Origin: Bacteroidales bacterium UBA1458
GTDB taxonomy: Bacteria > Bacteroidota > Bacteroidia > Bacteroidales > VadinHA17
Direction of reading: 5' to 3'
DNA: 25,749 nt
NCBI GenBank assembly: GCA_002325785.1
Contig: DCSU01000139.1
Span: 1-25,749 of the forward strand
Made by a program: the position numbers and the translations under genes. This document shows, piece by piece, positions 1-5,928 of the stretch. Positions within the stretch are counted from its first letter, which is position 1. Every line of letters starts with the position of its first letter. The notes below the pieces were generated by a model, which saw nothing but the letters and a program-made list of their open reading frames with translations, did no database searches and had not been told where the DNA came from.

Positions 1-732
1 AATAATATCCTCATCAGCCTCCCAACTTGAACCGGCGACAAACAGCCTCTCACTCCCCCTGAACTCCTCTATTTTCTGAAGATCCTTGGCAGCGGCGACT
101 ATCTGGCTCACCCTGTCAAAACGGGTATCGCCGGTGACACTGTACCTTTCAAAGCCGATTCCCTTAAGGAGACGGCCCGACTGCTCATCCTGGACAAATA
201 TGTGGGTAAAGACAGAGAACATCTCCCTGGCAAGCTGCCCGTACCATTTAAAGAAATACTGGGTGGGTCTGAAAATCCCTGATACCAGATAAGTCGGAAT
301 ATTCCTCCTCTTCAGTTCACTCAGGTAGTTGTACCAGAACTCGTATTTCACAATCAGCACAAGGTCGGGTTCCGTTCTGTCAAGGAAATACCTGACATTG
401 ACCGGGATATCGGATGGGAGATACATTATCACGTCTGCTCCCTGATAGTCCTTCCTGACCTCATACCCTGAAGGGGAGAAGAAGGTGAGCACCACCTTCC
501 AGTCGGGCTGCTCTCTCCTGATTTTCTCTATCACCGGCCTGCCCTGCTCGAATTCACCGAGTGATGCGCAATGCATCCAGACAACTCTCTTTCCATCCTT
601 ACTAAAGGTTTTCAGCCTCCTGCGCCAGCCCTGCCTGCCCCTGACCCACTTTCGCGCCTTACCGCCGAATAGCGATGCAGCACCAGCTACAAAGCTGTAA
701 AAGACAATAATCGCGCTGTAAATGGTTTTCAT
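1..732 (-). CDS. waaA: 3-deoxy-D-manno-octulosonic acid (Kdo) transferase, partial
   Basis: The minus-strand frame is open from an ATG at 732 to the window edge, giving the N-terminal 244 codons of a protein usually a little over 400 residues. The enzyme transfers Kdo from CMP-Kdo to lipid A precursors at the inner face of the cytoplasmic membrane, an early step of LPS core assembly. Visible: an N-terminal hydrophobic anchor (about residues 5-22), the conserved MHCASLGEFEQGRP block whose Glu60 matches the catalytic Glu of the family, a Rossmann-like KVVLTFFSPSGYE stretch, and VKYEFWYNY followed by FVQDEQSG typical of WaaA N-terminal domains. The C-terminal CMP-Kdo-binding domain lies outside the window. 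The gene is divergent from the histidine kinase gene, with a TAnnTTTG box 19 bp upstream of its start. Identity is secure; only the truncation limits it. Confidence 0.93.
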   Translation of the reverse strand, partial: MKTIYSAIIVFYSFVAGAASLFGGKARKWVRGRQGWRRRLKTFSKDGKRVVWMHCASLGEFEQGRPVIEKIRREQPDWKVVLTFFSPSGYEVRKDYQGADVIMYLPSDIPVNVRYFLDRTEPDLVLIVKYEFWYNYLSELKRRNIPTYLVSGIFRPTQYFFKWYGQLAREMFSVFTHIFVQDEQSGRLLKGIGFERYSVTGDTRFDRVSQIVAAAKDLQKIEEFRGSERLFVAGSSWEADEDII

Positions 733-750
733 TCTTACGTTTTGGCGCCC

Positions 751-758
751 CAAAGGTA
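751..758 (-). promoter_or_regulatory. -7 box of waaA promoter (TACCTTTG)
   Basis: Read on the minus strand this is TACCTTTG, an exact match to the Bacteroidota -7 consensus TAnnTTTG, 19 bp upstream of the waaA ATG. The -33 element is poor: only TTC lies about 20 bp upstream. The box is 9 bp from the oppositely oriented box of the kinase gene. Confidence 0.5.
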
Positions 759-767
759 ATAAACTCA

Positions 768-775
768 TAATTTTG
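768..775 (+). promoter_or_regulatory. -7 box of histidine kinase promoter (TAATTTTG)
   Basis: TAATTTTG matches TAnnTTTG exactly, 22 bp before the ATG at 798. The nearest TTTG that could act as -33 is at 741-744, with a rather long 23-bp spacer. The core overlaps the divergent waaA promoter. Confidence 0.5.
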
Positions 776-797
776 TATGAATTAAATTTTTGTTACG

Positions 798-1745
798 ATG
801 GTACGCCTGATCGCCCTGTTCATATCAATTGTCCTGCAGATTGTTGCAGCCGGCATAGCCTTAAGATTCATGAAGATAACCAGGTACAGGCTCTCATGGA
901 TTCTCCTCTCGGCTTCCTTTGTGTTGATGGCCGTGCGCACTCTGATACAGCTTGTTGAGTACTTCCAGGGCAAGCCTTCGTTCACGCTGATGATGGCAGA
1001 TGAATGGATGAATGTGCTGATCTCGGTTATGATAATCACAGGAGTGGTACTCATCCGGGAACTCTTTTACTCGCTCAAACGGGCCGAGACAGACAGGACC
1101 CGCTCAGAGAGGAGACTACTCAATGCCATCATCAATACCGAAGAGACAGAAAAAAAGAGGTTTGCAAAGGATCTGCATGACGGACTTGGTCCGCTGCTCT
1201 CGACGGTCAAGATGTCACTCTCTGCCCTCAACTCCAGGGTCACCGATCCTGTGGGTATGGAGATACTCAGTAACACCAGCCATGTTGTCAATGAGGCCCT
1301 CAACACAATAAAAGAGATATCAAACAATATGAGTCCTCATGTCCTCACCAACCTGGGCGTTGCCAGTGCCATCAGTACCTTCTCTGCCAAGGTGAACACC
1401 ATGCGGGGTGTCAGCATCGAGTTCAGGACAAACATGGAGGGGGAAAGGTTCGATACCGACAAGGAGGTGGTGCTCTACCGGGCTGCCTGTGAGCTCATCA
1501 ACAACGGCATGAAACACTCGGGTGCCTCAAAGATAGAGATGGACCTCCGCAGACACCAAAAAATAATTACCTTGCAGTATCTTGACAACGGTCGCGGCTT
1601 TGACATGGAGAAGCTTTCATCAGACGAGACGGTGGGAATGGGCATCCCCAATATCGAAACCAGGGTACGGTCAGTTGACGGGGTCTTTGTGCTGGAGAGT
1701 GAAAAGGGAAAGGGAACAAGCGCACTGATCAGAGTGGACCAGTAG
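798..1745 (+). CDS. Sensor histidine kinase, NarX/DesK (HisKA_3) type
   Basis: A 315-residue membrane-bound kinase expected to phosphorylate the NarL-type regulator encoded next. The N-terminus has about three hydrophobic helices (roughly residues 4-24, 33-53 and 72-90) with almost no periplasmic domain, so any stimulus is probably sensed in or at the membrane. The HisKA_3 dimerisation/phosphoacceptor box is EKKRFAKDLHDGLGPLLST with His127. The HATPase_c domain shows ELINNGMKHSGA (N box, Asn235/Asn236), DNGRGFD (G1 box, Asp263) and GMGIPNIETR (G2 box). No PAS, HAMP or extracellular sensor domain is visible, so the signal cannot be named. The stop codon sits at the edge of a heptamer repeat array that separates it from its regulator by 112 bp. 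Confidence 0.92.
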   Translation: MVRLIALFISIVLQIVAAGIALRFMKITRYRLSWILLSASFVLMAVRTLIQLVEYFQGKPSFTLMMADEWMNVLISVMIITGVVLIRELFYSLKRAETDRTRSERRLLNAIINTEETEKKRFAKDLHDGLGPLLSTVKMSLSALNSRVTDPVGMEILSNTSHVVNEALNTIKEISNNMSPHVLTNLGVASAISTFSAKVNTMRGVSIEFRTNMEGERFDTDKEVVLYRAACELINNGMKHSGASKIEMDLRRHQKIITLQYLDNGRGFDMEKLSSDETVGMGIPNIETRVRSVDGVFVLESEKGKGTSALIRVDQ

Positions 1746-1749
1746 GTCA

Positions 1750-1840
1750 GGCAATAGGCAGTCATGTTTAGGCAGTAGGCAATAGGCAGTAGGCAGTAGT
1801 GTAAGTTATTGATTGACTGAGGACTGAAGACTGAAGACTT
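1750..1840 (+). repeat. Heptamer array A: 13 in-register 7-bp units
   Basis: Ninety-one bases divide into 13 consecutive 7-mers without a slip. The first seven are GGCAATA, GGCAGTC, ATGTTTA, GGCAGTA, GGCAATA, GGCAGTA, GGCAGTA. After GTGTAAG and TTATTGA the type changes to TTGACTG, AGGACTG, AAGACTG, AAGACTT. The array lies between a histidine kinase and its response regulator. Positions 1770-1802 recur identically at 19637-19669. Confidence 0.9.
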
Positions 1841-1857
1841 TAAAGTATTGTAGAACG

Positions 1858-2499
1858 ATGGAGATAATAAGAATAGCACTGGCTGACGATCATCAGCTCT
1901 TCCGCAACGGTCTGAAAATCCTCCTCAGCGCCTATGGCGAGTTCGAGGTGGTGGCCGAGGCCTCCAACGGCGCCGAACTGCTGAAACTCCTTGAGGCCTG
2001 CCCCGCAGATATAGTCCTGATGGACATAAGCATGCCCGAGATGGACGGCGCTGAAGCCACCTCCCGCCTCGCACGCCAGTCGCCTGCCACCAATGTCATA
2101 GCCCTCTCAATGTACGGCGAGGAGGAGTATTACTACCGTATGGTTAATGCCGGCGCTAAGGGATTCATCCTGAAAGATTCCGATATCTCCGATGTGCACG
2201 ACGCCATCATTGCCGTTTATAAGGGCGGAAATTACTTCTCCCAGGAGCTGCTCTACCATGTCATAAGACGAATAAAAAACAGGGAACAGGAGGAGAAGAG
2301 CTCAAGCCTCTCGAAGCGGGAGAAGGAGATACTTCTCAAGATCTGTGAAGGCCTCTCGAACCACGAAATCGCTGACGCCCTGTATATCAGCAAACGCACC
2401 GTAGACAAACACCGTGCAAACCTGCTGGCAAAAACCGGGTCGAAAAACACCGCCAGCCTGATCCTTTACGCCATTAAAAACCGGCTCATAGAGGTCTGA
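1858..2499 (+). CDS. Response regulator, NarL/LuxR family
   Basis: A 213-residue cytoplasmic transcription regulator, the likely partner of the upstream HisKA_3 kinase. The receiver domain (about 3-120) has the acidic pair Asp10/Asp11 in ALADDHQLFRNG, phosphoacceptor Asp56 in VLMDISMPEMDG, Ser84 as the switch hydroxyl and Lys106 in FILKDSD. The C-terminal LuxR helix-turn-helix (about 150-212) shows LSKREKEILLKICEGLS then ADALYISKRTVDKHRANL, the usual GerE/NarL recognition-helix pattern. Length is normal for the family. I see no TAnnTTTG box in the 112-bp gap, so it is probably co-transcribed with the kinase through the repeat array. The yraN ATG follows its stop after one base. Target genes cannot be deduced. 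Confidence 0.93.
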   Translation: MEIIRIALADDHQLFRNGLKILLSAYGEFEVVAEASNGAELLKLLEACPADIVLMDISMPEMDGAEATSRLARQSPATNVIALSMYGEEEYYYRMVNAGAKGFILKDSDISDVHDAIIAVYKGGNYFSQELLYHVIRRIKNREQEEKSSSLSKREKEILLKICEGLSNHEIADALYISKRTVDKHRANLLAKTGSKNTASLILYAIKNRLIEV

Positions 2500-2500
2500 T

Positions 2501-2863
2501 ATGGGCGATAATGCCGCACTGGGACCCAGGGGCGAAGAGCTGGCTGCCGGCTACCTCAGGCAGCATGGCTACACAATACGCGACAGGAACTGGAGGTCGG
2601 GACGGACAGAGATCGATATCATCGCCGAAAACAACCAATTCATAGTCTTCGTGGAGGTTAAAACACGGTCGGCCGACTACCAGGTTCATCCCGCCGAGGC
2701 GGTCAATGTGCCAAAACAGCGAACCATTATCAATGCCGCATCCAACTACATAAACCGGAACGGACTGGTGAAAGAGGCCAGGTTCGACATTATTACCGTA
2801 ATATTCAGCCCGGCCGGCAGTGAGATCGACCATATTGAGAGTGCATACTACCCTACCATCTGA
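2501..2863 (+). CDS. yraN: YraN family (UPF0102) endonuclease-like protein
   Basis: A 120-residue protein of the YraN/UPF0102 family, which has a restriction-endonuclease-like fold related to Holliday-junction resolvases. Its cellular role is poorly defined. The family blocks are all present: the N-terminal LGPRGEELAAGYLRQHGY, then RTEIDIIAE (Glu37, Asp39) and FVEVKTRS (Glu52, Lys54). These form the E-x-D...E-x-K metal-binding pattern. The length is typical. It starts one base after the stop of the response regulator gene, so it is probably translated from the same mRNA; I see no functional link between the two. Confidence 0.92.
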   Translation: MGDNAALGPRGEELAAGYLRQHGYTIRDRNWRSGRTEIDIIAENNQFIVFVEVKTRSADYQVHPAEAVNVPKQRTIINAASNYINRNGLVKEARFDIITVIFSPAGSEIDHIESAYYPTI

Positions 2864-2897
2864 AAGCCCGGCTATCCTGCCGACCTGTTCAATAACA

Positions 2898-2928
2898 TTT
2901 CCTGTTTCATGGATTTTAGATATTTTTG
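2898..2928 (+). promoter_or_regulatory. Promoter of secreted peptidase gene (TTTC-N19-TATTTTTG)
   Basis: TATTTTTG at 2921-2928 matches the Bacteroidota -7 box. TTTC at 2898-2901 is one base off the -33 TTTG, and the 19-bp spacer is ideal. The start codon lies 35 bp downstream. Confidence 0.6.
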
Positions 2929-2963
2929 GTTCTTCCGGATATTGTAGATAAAAGCTATCAGAT

Positions 2964-4160
2964 ATGAAAAAGACTATTTTTTCCCTAATTATACTCTCCT
3001 TAGTGCTGACGCCCCTGCAAGCCCAGAAAAGCAAAAAACAGGAGGAGGCCAAACCAGAAGGTTATAAGTTCACAACAATGGTCTCACTGCCTGCCACCCC
3101 GGTAAAAAACCAGTCAGCCACGGGCACCTGCTGGTGCTTCGCAACAACATCATTCATGGAATCAGAGCTTCTCCGTCTTGGCAAGGGTGAATATGACCTC
3201 TCCGAGATGTTCATCGTAAGAGAAACCTACGAGAACAGGATCATGGATAATTACCTGCGGCAGGGAAAGGGCAACCTCGGAGAGGGCAGCCTCTCTCCCT
3301 CATGGCTCAGGGTATTCAACGAGGAGGGCATCGTGCCACAGGAGGTCTATTCCGGAATCAGCTATGACTCGCCGATACATAACCACCGCGAGCTCCAGGC
3401 ATATATCGATGCCGTCACTGCCGTTCCGGTAAGCATGAAAAAACTGAGTAAGGAATCGGATGAAGTTGTCAATGCAGTCCTTGATATTTACCTTGGCGAG
3501 CAGCCTGAGACATTCACCTATAAGGGTCAGACCTATACCCCGAAATCATTTGCCTCCGGCCTCGGGCTAAAAATGGATGATTACGTTCACATCACCTCCT
3601 TCTCCCATTTCCCGTTATATACCGAAGGGCTTCTTGAGGTCCCTGACAACTGGGAGATGAACCGCTTCTACAATGTTCCTCTCGATGAACTCATCCAGGT
3701 TATGGATAACGCACTGAACGAGGGTTACACTGTCAACTGGGACGGCGACGTGAGTGAGAGGGGATTCTCTCATGCCAACGGCGTTGCCATCATCCCTGAC
3801 ATGAGTAAAATTGACATCTCAGGTTTAACTGACAGGGCACGATTTGAAAAGATGGCCTCAGACCGTGCAGGACTCAGTTTTGACAAACCTTACCCGGAGA
3901 TTAATATCACTCAGGAGATCCGTCAGAAAGGCTATGAGACCTTCGTCACCACCGATGATCACCTGATGCATCTCACGGGAATTGTAAAAGACCAGAATGG
4001 CACGAAGTATTACGTCACCAAGAATTCATGGGGTACCGACAGGAATCCTCACGGCGGCTATCTGAACATGTCGGAGAGTTTCGTCAGGGCCAAGACCATC
4101 TATATCATGGTGCACAAGGATGCCGTTCCGACCGCTATCCGGAGCAAGCTGGGTTTCTGA
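2964..4160 (+). CDS. Secreted C1-family cysteine peptidase, bleomycin hydrolase/PepC-like
   Basis: A 398-residue papain-fold peptidase of the bleomycin hydrolase/aminopeptidase C group (MEROPS C1B). It begins with a signal peptide (MKKTIFSLIILSLVLTPLQA, cleavage likely after Ala20) without a lipobox Cys, so it should be periplasmic or exported. The active site is visible: oxyanion Gln50 and catalytic Cys56 in NQSATGTCWCFA, His333 in DDHLMHLTGI (aligning with THAM of bleomycin hydrolase) and Asn354 in VTKNSWGTD. Between them is the family-like SEMFIVRETYENR region. Classical PepC/BLH is cytoplasmic and around 450 residues, so this is a shorter exported version. No T9SS C-terminal sorting domain is seen; the protein ends AIRSKLGF. 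Its physiological substrates are unknown. It has its own promoter and faces luxE across a repeat-filled junction. Confidence 0.88.
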   Translation: MKKTIFSLIILSLVLTPLQAQKSKKQEEAKPEGYKFTTMVSLPATPVKNQSATGTCWCFATTSFMESELLRLGKGEYDLSEMFIVRETYENRIMDNYLRQGKGNLGEGSLSPSWLRVFNEEGIVPQEVYSGISYDSPIHNHRELQAYIDAVTAVPVSMKKLSKESDEVVNAVLDIYLGEQPETFTYKGQTYTPKSFASGLGLKMDDYVHITSFSHFPLYTEGLLEVPDNWEMNRFYNVPLDELIQVMDNALNEGYTVNWDGDVSERGFSHANGVAIIPDMSKIDISGLTDRARFEKMASDRAGLSFDKPYPEINITQEIRQKGYETFVTTDDHLMHLTGIVKDQNGTKYYVTKNSWGTDRNPHGGYLNMSESFVRAKTIYIMVHKDAVPTAIRSKLGF

Positions 4161-4161
4161 C

Positions 4162-4218
4162 GTCGGAGGGTCGGAAGGTCTGAGGTCTAAAGGTCTATAG
4201 TCTGAAGGTCCTGCGGTC
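4162..4218 (+). repeat. Array B-left: GTC-phased 7/8-bp repeats
   Basis: Just after the peptidase stop, GTC trinucleotides recur at 4162, 4170, 4178, 4185, 4193, 4200, 4208 and 4216, a spacing of 7 or 8. The consensus is about GGTCTGA. The GGTCTGA/GTCTGAAGG wording is seen again at 25130-25146. Degenerate. Confidence 0.65.
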
Positions 4219-4261
4219 GTAATCAACTGATTGACTGTGAACTACCTACTGAAGACTGCCT

Positions 4262-4319
4262 TCCCGATCCGCCAGCTGGCGGATGCGGGATTGAGCCTCC
4301 TCCCTCGTCGGAGACTCAA
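4262..4319. repeat. Two adjacent hairpins including an 18-bp perfect palindrome
   Basis: ATCCGCCAGCTGGCGGAT at 4267-4284 is a perfect palindrome. It extends through TCCCG (4262-4266) and CGGGA (4286-4290) with one bulged G. Immediately next is TTGAG-c-CTCC, a 9-nt loop, and GGAG-a-CTCAA (4291-4319). The pair sits between two heptamer blocks in a convergent junction and could act as a bidirectional terminator, though no U-tract follows. A dispersed palindromic element is the alternative. Confidence 0.7.
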
Positions 4320-4340
4320 ACTGCCGACTGAAAACTTCAC

Positions 4341-4396
4341 TACTGCCTATTGCCTACTGCCTATTGCCTGACTGAAGACTGTGGACTGAAGACTGC
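4341..4396 (+). repeat. Array B-right: 8 in-register 7-bp units
   Basis: Units are TACTGCC and TATTGCC alternating twice, then TGACTGA, AGACTGT, GGACTGA, AGACTGC, all in one 7-bp frame. It is the reverse-strand form of the GGCARTA arrays. Positions 4338-4382 match 25296-25340 at 42 of 45 bases. Confidence 0.9.
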
Positions 4397-4403
4397 CACC
4401 TTT

Positions 4404-5396
4404 CTAATTCACTAACAGATTACAGCCCCTGACATCGGCCTCATCAAACCGTCCCTGGACCTCGAAGAGGCCTCCGGGATGCATGCGGCCCAGGTCGGCT
4501 GTTGCAATGAATGAGCAGGAGTAGATATTTGCCAGGTCTATGATGCTTATGCCGCCGGCAACACCGGTTTCATCAGTGTGAGCCATGGGATCGTGGCTGT
4601 CGCGTATAAGTACCTTCATCCACGGCGGCGCAGTGAAGAGTCCCTTCCCTTTTGAATAGGCCTGGCTCAGCAGCTCCGTCATGCCGTACTCCGAGTGTAC
4701 CGTTTCTATCTTTAATGCATCCCTGAGTCTTTCATGTACCTCCTCCCTGATCATCTCGCGCCTCCTCCCCTTCATGCCGCCTGTCTCCATAATGATGACG
4801 TCACTGTAATCGCCCGGAGAGCTCTCCGCCAGGTCAAGCAGGGCAAAGGTCACCCCTATGAGCAGGACCTTCAGTCCGGCAGCCCGCGATTTTTCAATGG
4901 CGCCAGGCAGACCCTCATAATCGTTCAGAAAGAATCCTCCATAGCCATTGCCAGACATCGCCATCAACCTTCTGACCATATAGATGAGTGACGAACCCTC
5001 GCGCTCGAGGTATGAAGGCAGCAATCCCATGATTGCATAGCCCGCCGGATCGCCGTAGAAGATCCTGAATGCCCTCTCCAGGCTCTCGTCATACACCGCC
5101 AGGCTCTTCACGGCATGCCGGCTCTGCCTCATCCCGGCCGTGCCGCTGCTGAGAAAGACCCGCTCGGGCTCCCCTCCACCGGTCAAAACAGTGTGATCCC
5201 TGAAAAACGATACCGGCATGAAAGGTATCGAGAGAACATCATCAACCGCGTCACTGTCAATGCCCAGAAGGTGAATATACTTGCTGTAGACGGGACATCC
5301 GGCAGCCTGGAAACGAAAGATCTCCAGGGCCATCTTCTCAAACGACTGAGAACCGGTGACTCTGAAGATCTCTTCAGTTGATGGCGTTTTCATCAT
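4404..5396 (-). CDS. LuxE-family acyl-protein synthetase-like protein
   Basis: A 330-residue protein of the LuxE acyl-protein synthetase/acyltransferase family. In luminous bacteria LuxE activates fatty acids as acyl-AMP and carries the acyl group on a Cys near its C-terminus. Here FLSSGTAG (residues 81-88) matches the adenylate-forming loop, YAIMGLLPSYLEREGSS and ETVHSEYGMTELLSQAYS are typical internal blocks, and the protein ends GRFDEADVRGCNLLVN, with Cys325 six residues from the end, where the acyl-carrying Cys is expected. I chose the ATG at 5396 (an adjacent ATG at 5393 is equivalent), one base after the upstream lipoprotein stop. A longer frame to 5441 would overlap that gene by 44 bp. 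There is no luxC, luxD or luxAB nearby, so a role in bioluminescence is not supported; the acyl acceptor is unknown. Confidence 0.82.
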   Translation of the reverse strand: MMKTPSTEEIFRVTGSQSFEKMALEIFRFQAAGCPVYSKYIHLLGIDSDAVDDVLSIPFMPVSFFRDHTVLTGGGEPERVFLSSGTAGMRQSRHAVKSLAVYDESLERAFRIFYGDPAGYAIMGLLPSYLEREGSSLIYMVRRLMAMSGNGYGGFFLNDYEGLPGAIEKSRAAGLKVLLIGVTFALLDLAESSPGDYSDVIIMETGGMKGRRREMIREEVHERLRDALKIETVHSEYGMTELLSQAYSKGKGLFTAPPWMKVLIRDSHDPMAHTDETGVAGGISIIDLANIYSCSFIATADLGRMHPGGLFEVQGRFDEADVRGCNLLVN

Positions 5397-5397
5397 G

Positions 5398-5928
5398 CTA
5401 CGGGAATGTCGCCGACCCGTCAGGCTGGTATACCCATTCAAAAGTGCAGGTTGCCCTGGAATCGGGTGTCAGTGTCAGAGAGACATCAATGATCCTCAGC
5501 TTGGCATACCTGTCGTCACGCGCCTTTACCACCCAGACCTGGTTAGCTGCCAGTGGAACCGCCAGATCAATATAAGTTACTGTGCCAACGTTCTTCAGTC
5601 CGTCAAACGCGCTACCGGCTTCACTCTCCGAGCCATAGGTGCCAATGAGTGCAAACGGCGGTTTAAGTGTATTCACAGTGAGATAAGCCACTACCGGTCC
5701 CCCGGTAGTGACTGGTCCCGCGTTTACTGTTATGTCAGCCCTGTACTGGTCCGGGAGAGTAGGAACAGCCTCCGCCTCATCGAAGGAGAGCCCGAGGGCA
5801 TAATAATAAGAACCTGCGTCATACAGTTCACTGGTCAGCGTGATTGTACCCGAACTCTTCTGGTCATCCCTTCCACACCCTGCAACCAGAAGCATGAAGG
5901 CCAGTGCCGGTATGAGCCACAGTCTCAT
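5398..5928 (-). CDS. Lipoprotein of unknown function
   Basis: A 176-residue protein with a type II signal peptide (MRLWLIPALAFMLLVAGC, lipidated Cys18). I do not recognise the mature part. It looks beta-rich with many Thr/Val/Tyr residues, no further Cys until one near the end (TCTFEW), and no catalytic motif or repeat. Its ATG overlaps the pgk stop by one base (TAATG), implying translational coupling, and luxE starts two bases after its stop. It is therefore part of a pgk-lipoprotein-luxE unit. The placement links it to neither glycolysis nor lipid activation in any obvious way. Confidence 0.85.
   Translation of the reverse strand: MRLWLIPALAFMLLVAGCGRDDQKSSGTITLTSELYDAGSYYYALGLSFDEAEAVPTLPDQYRADITVNAGPVTTGGPVVAYLTVNTLKPPFALIGTYGSESEAGSAFDGLKNVGTVTYIDLAVPLAANQVWVVKARDDRYAKLRIIDVSLTLTPDSRATCTFEWVYQPDGSATFP

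Noticed and set aside
1475..1879. Minus-strand frame running through array A
   Set aside because: Its repeated PIAYCL-like words come from reading the heptamer repeats, and the rest is antisense to the histidine kinase.
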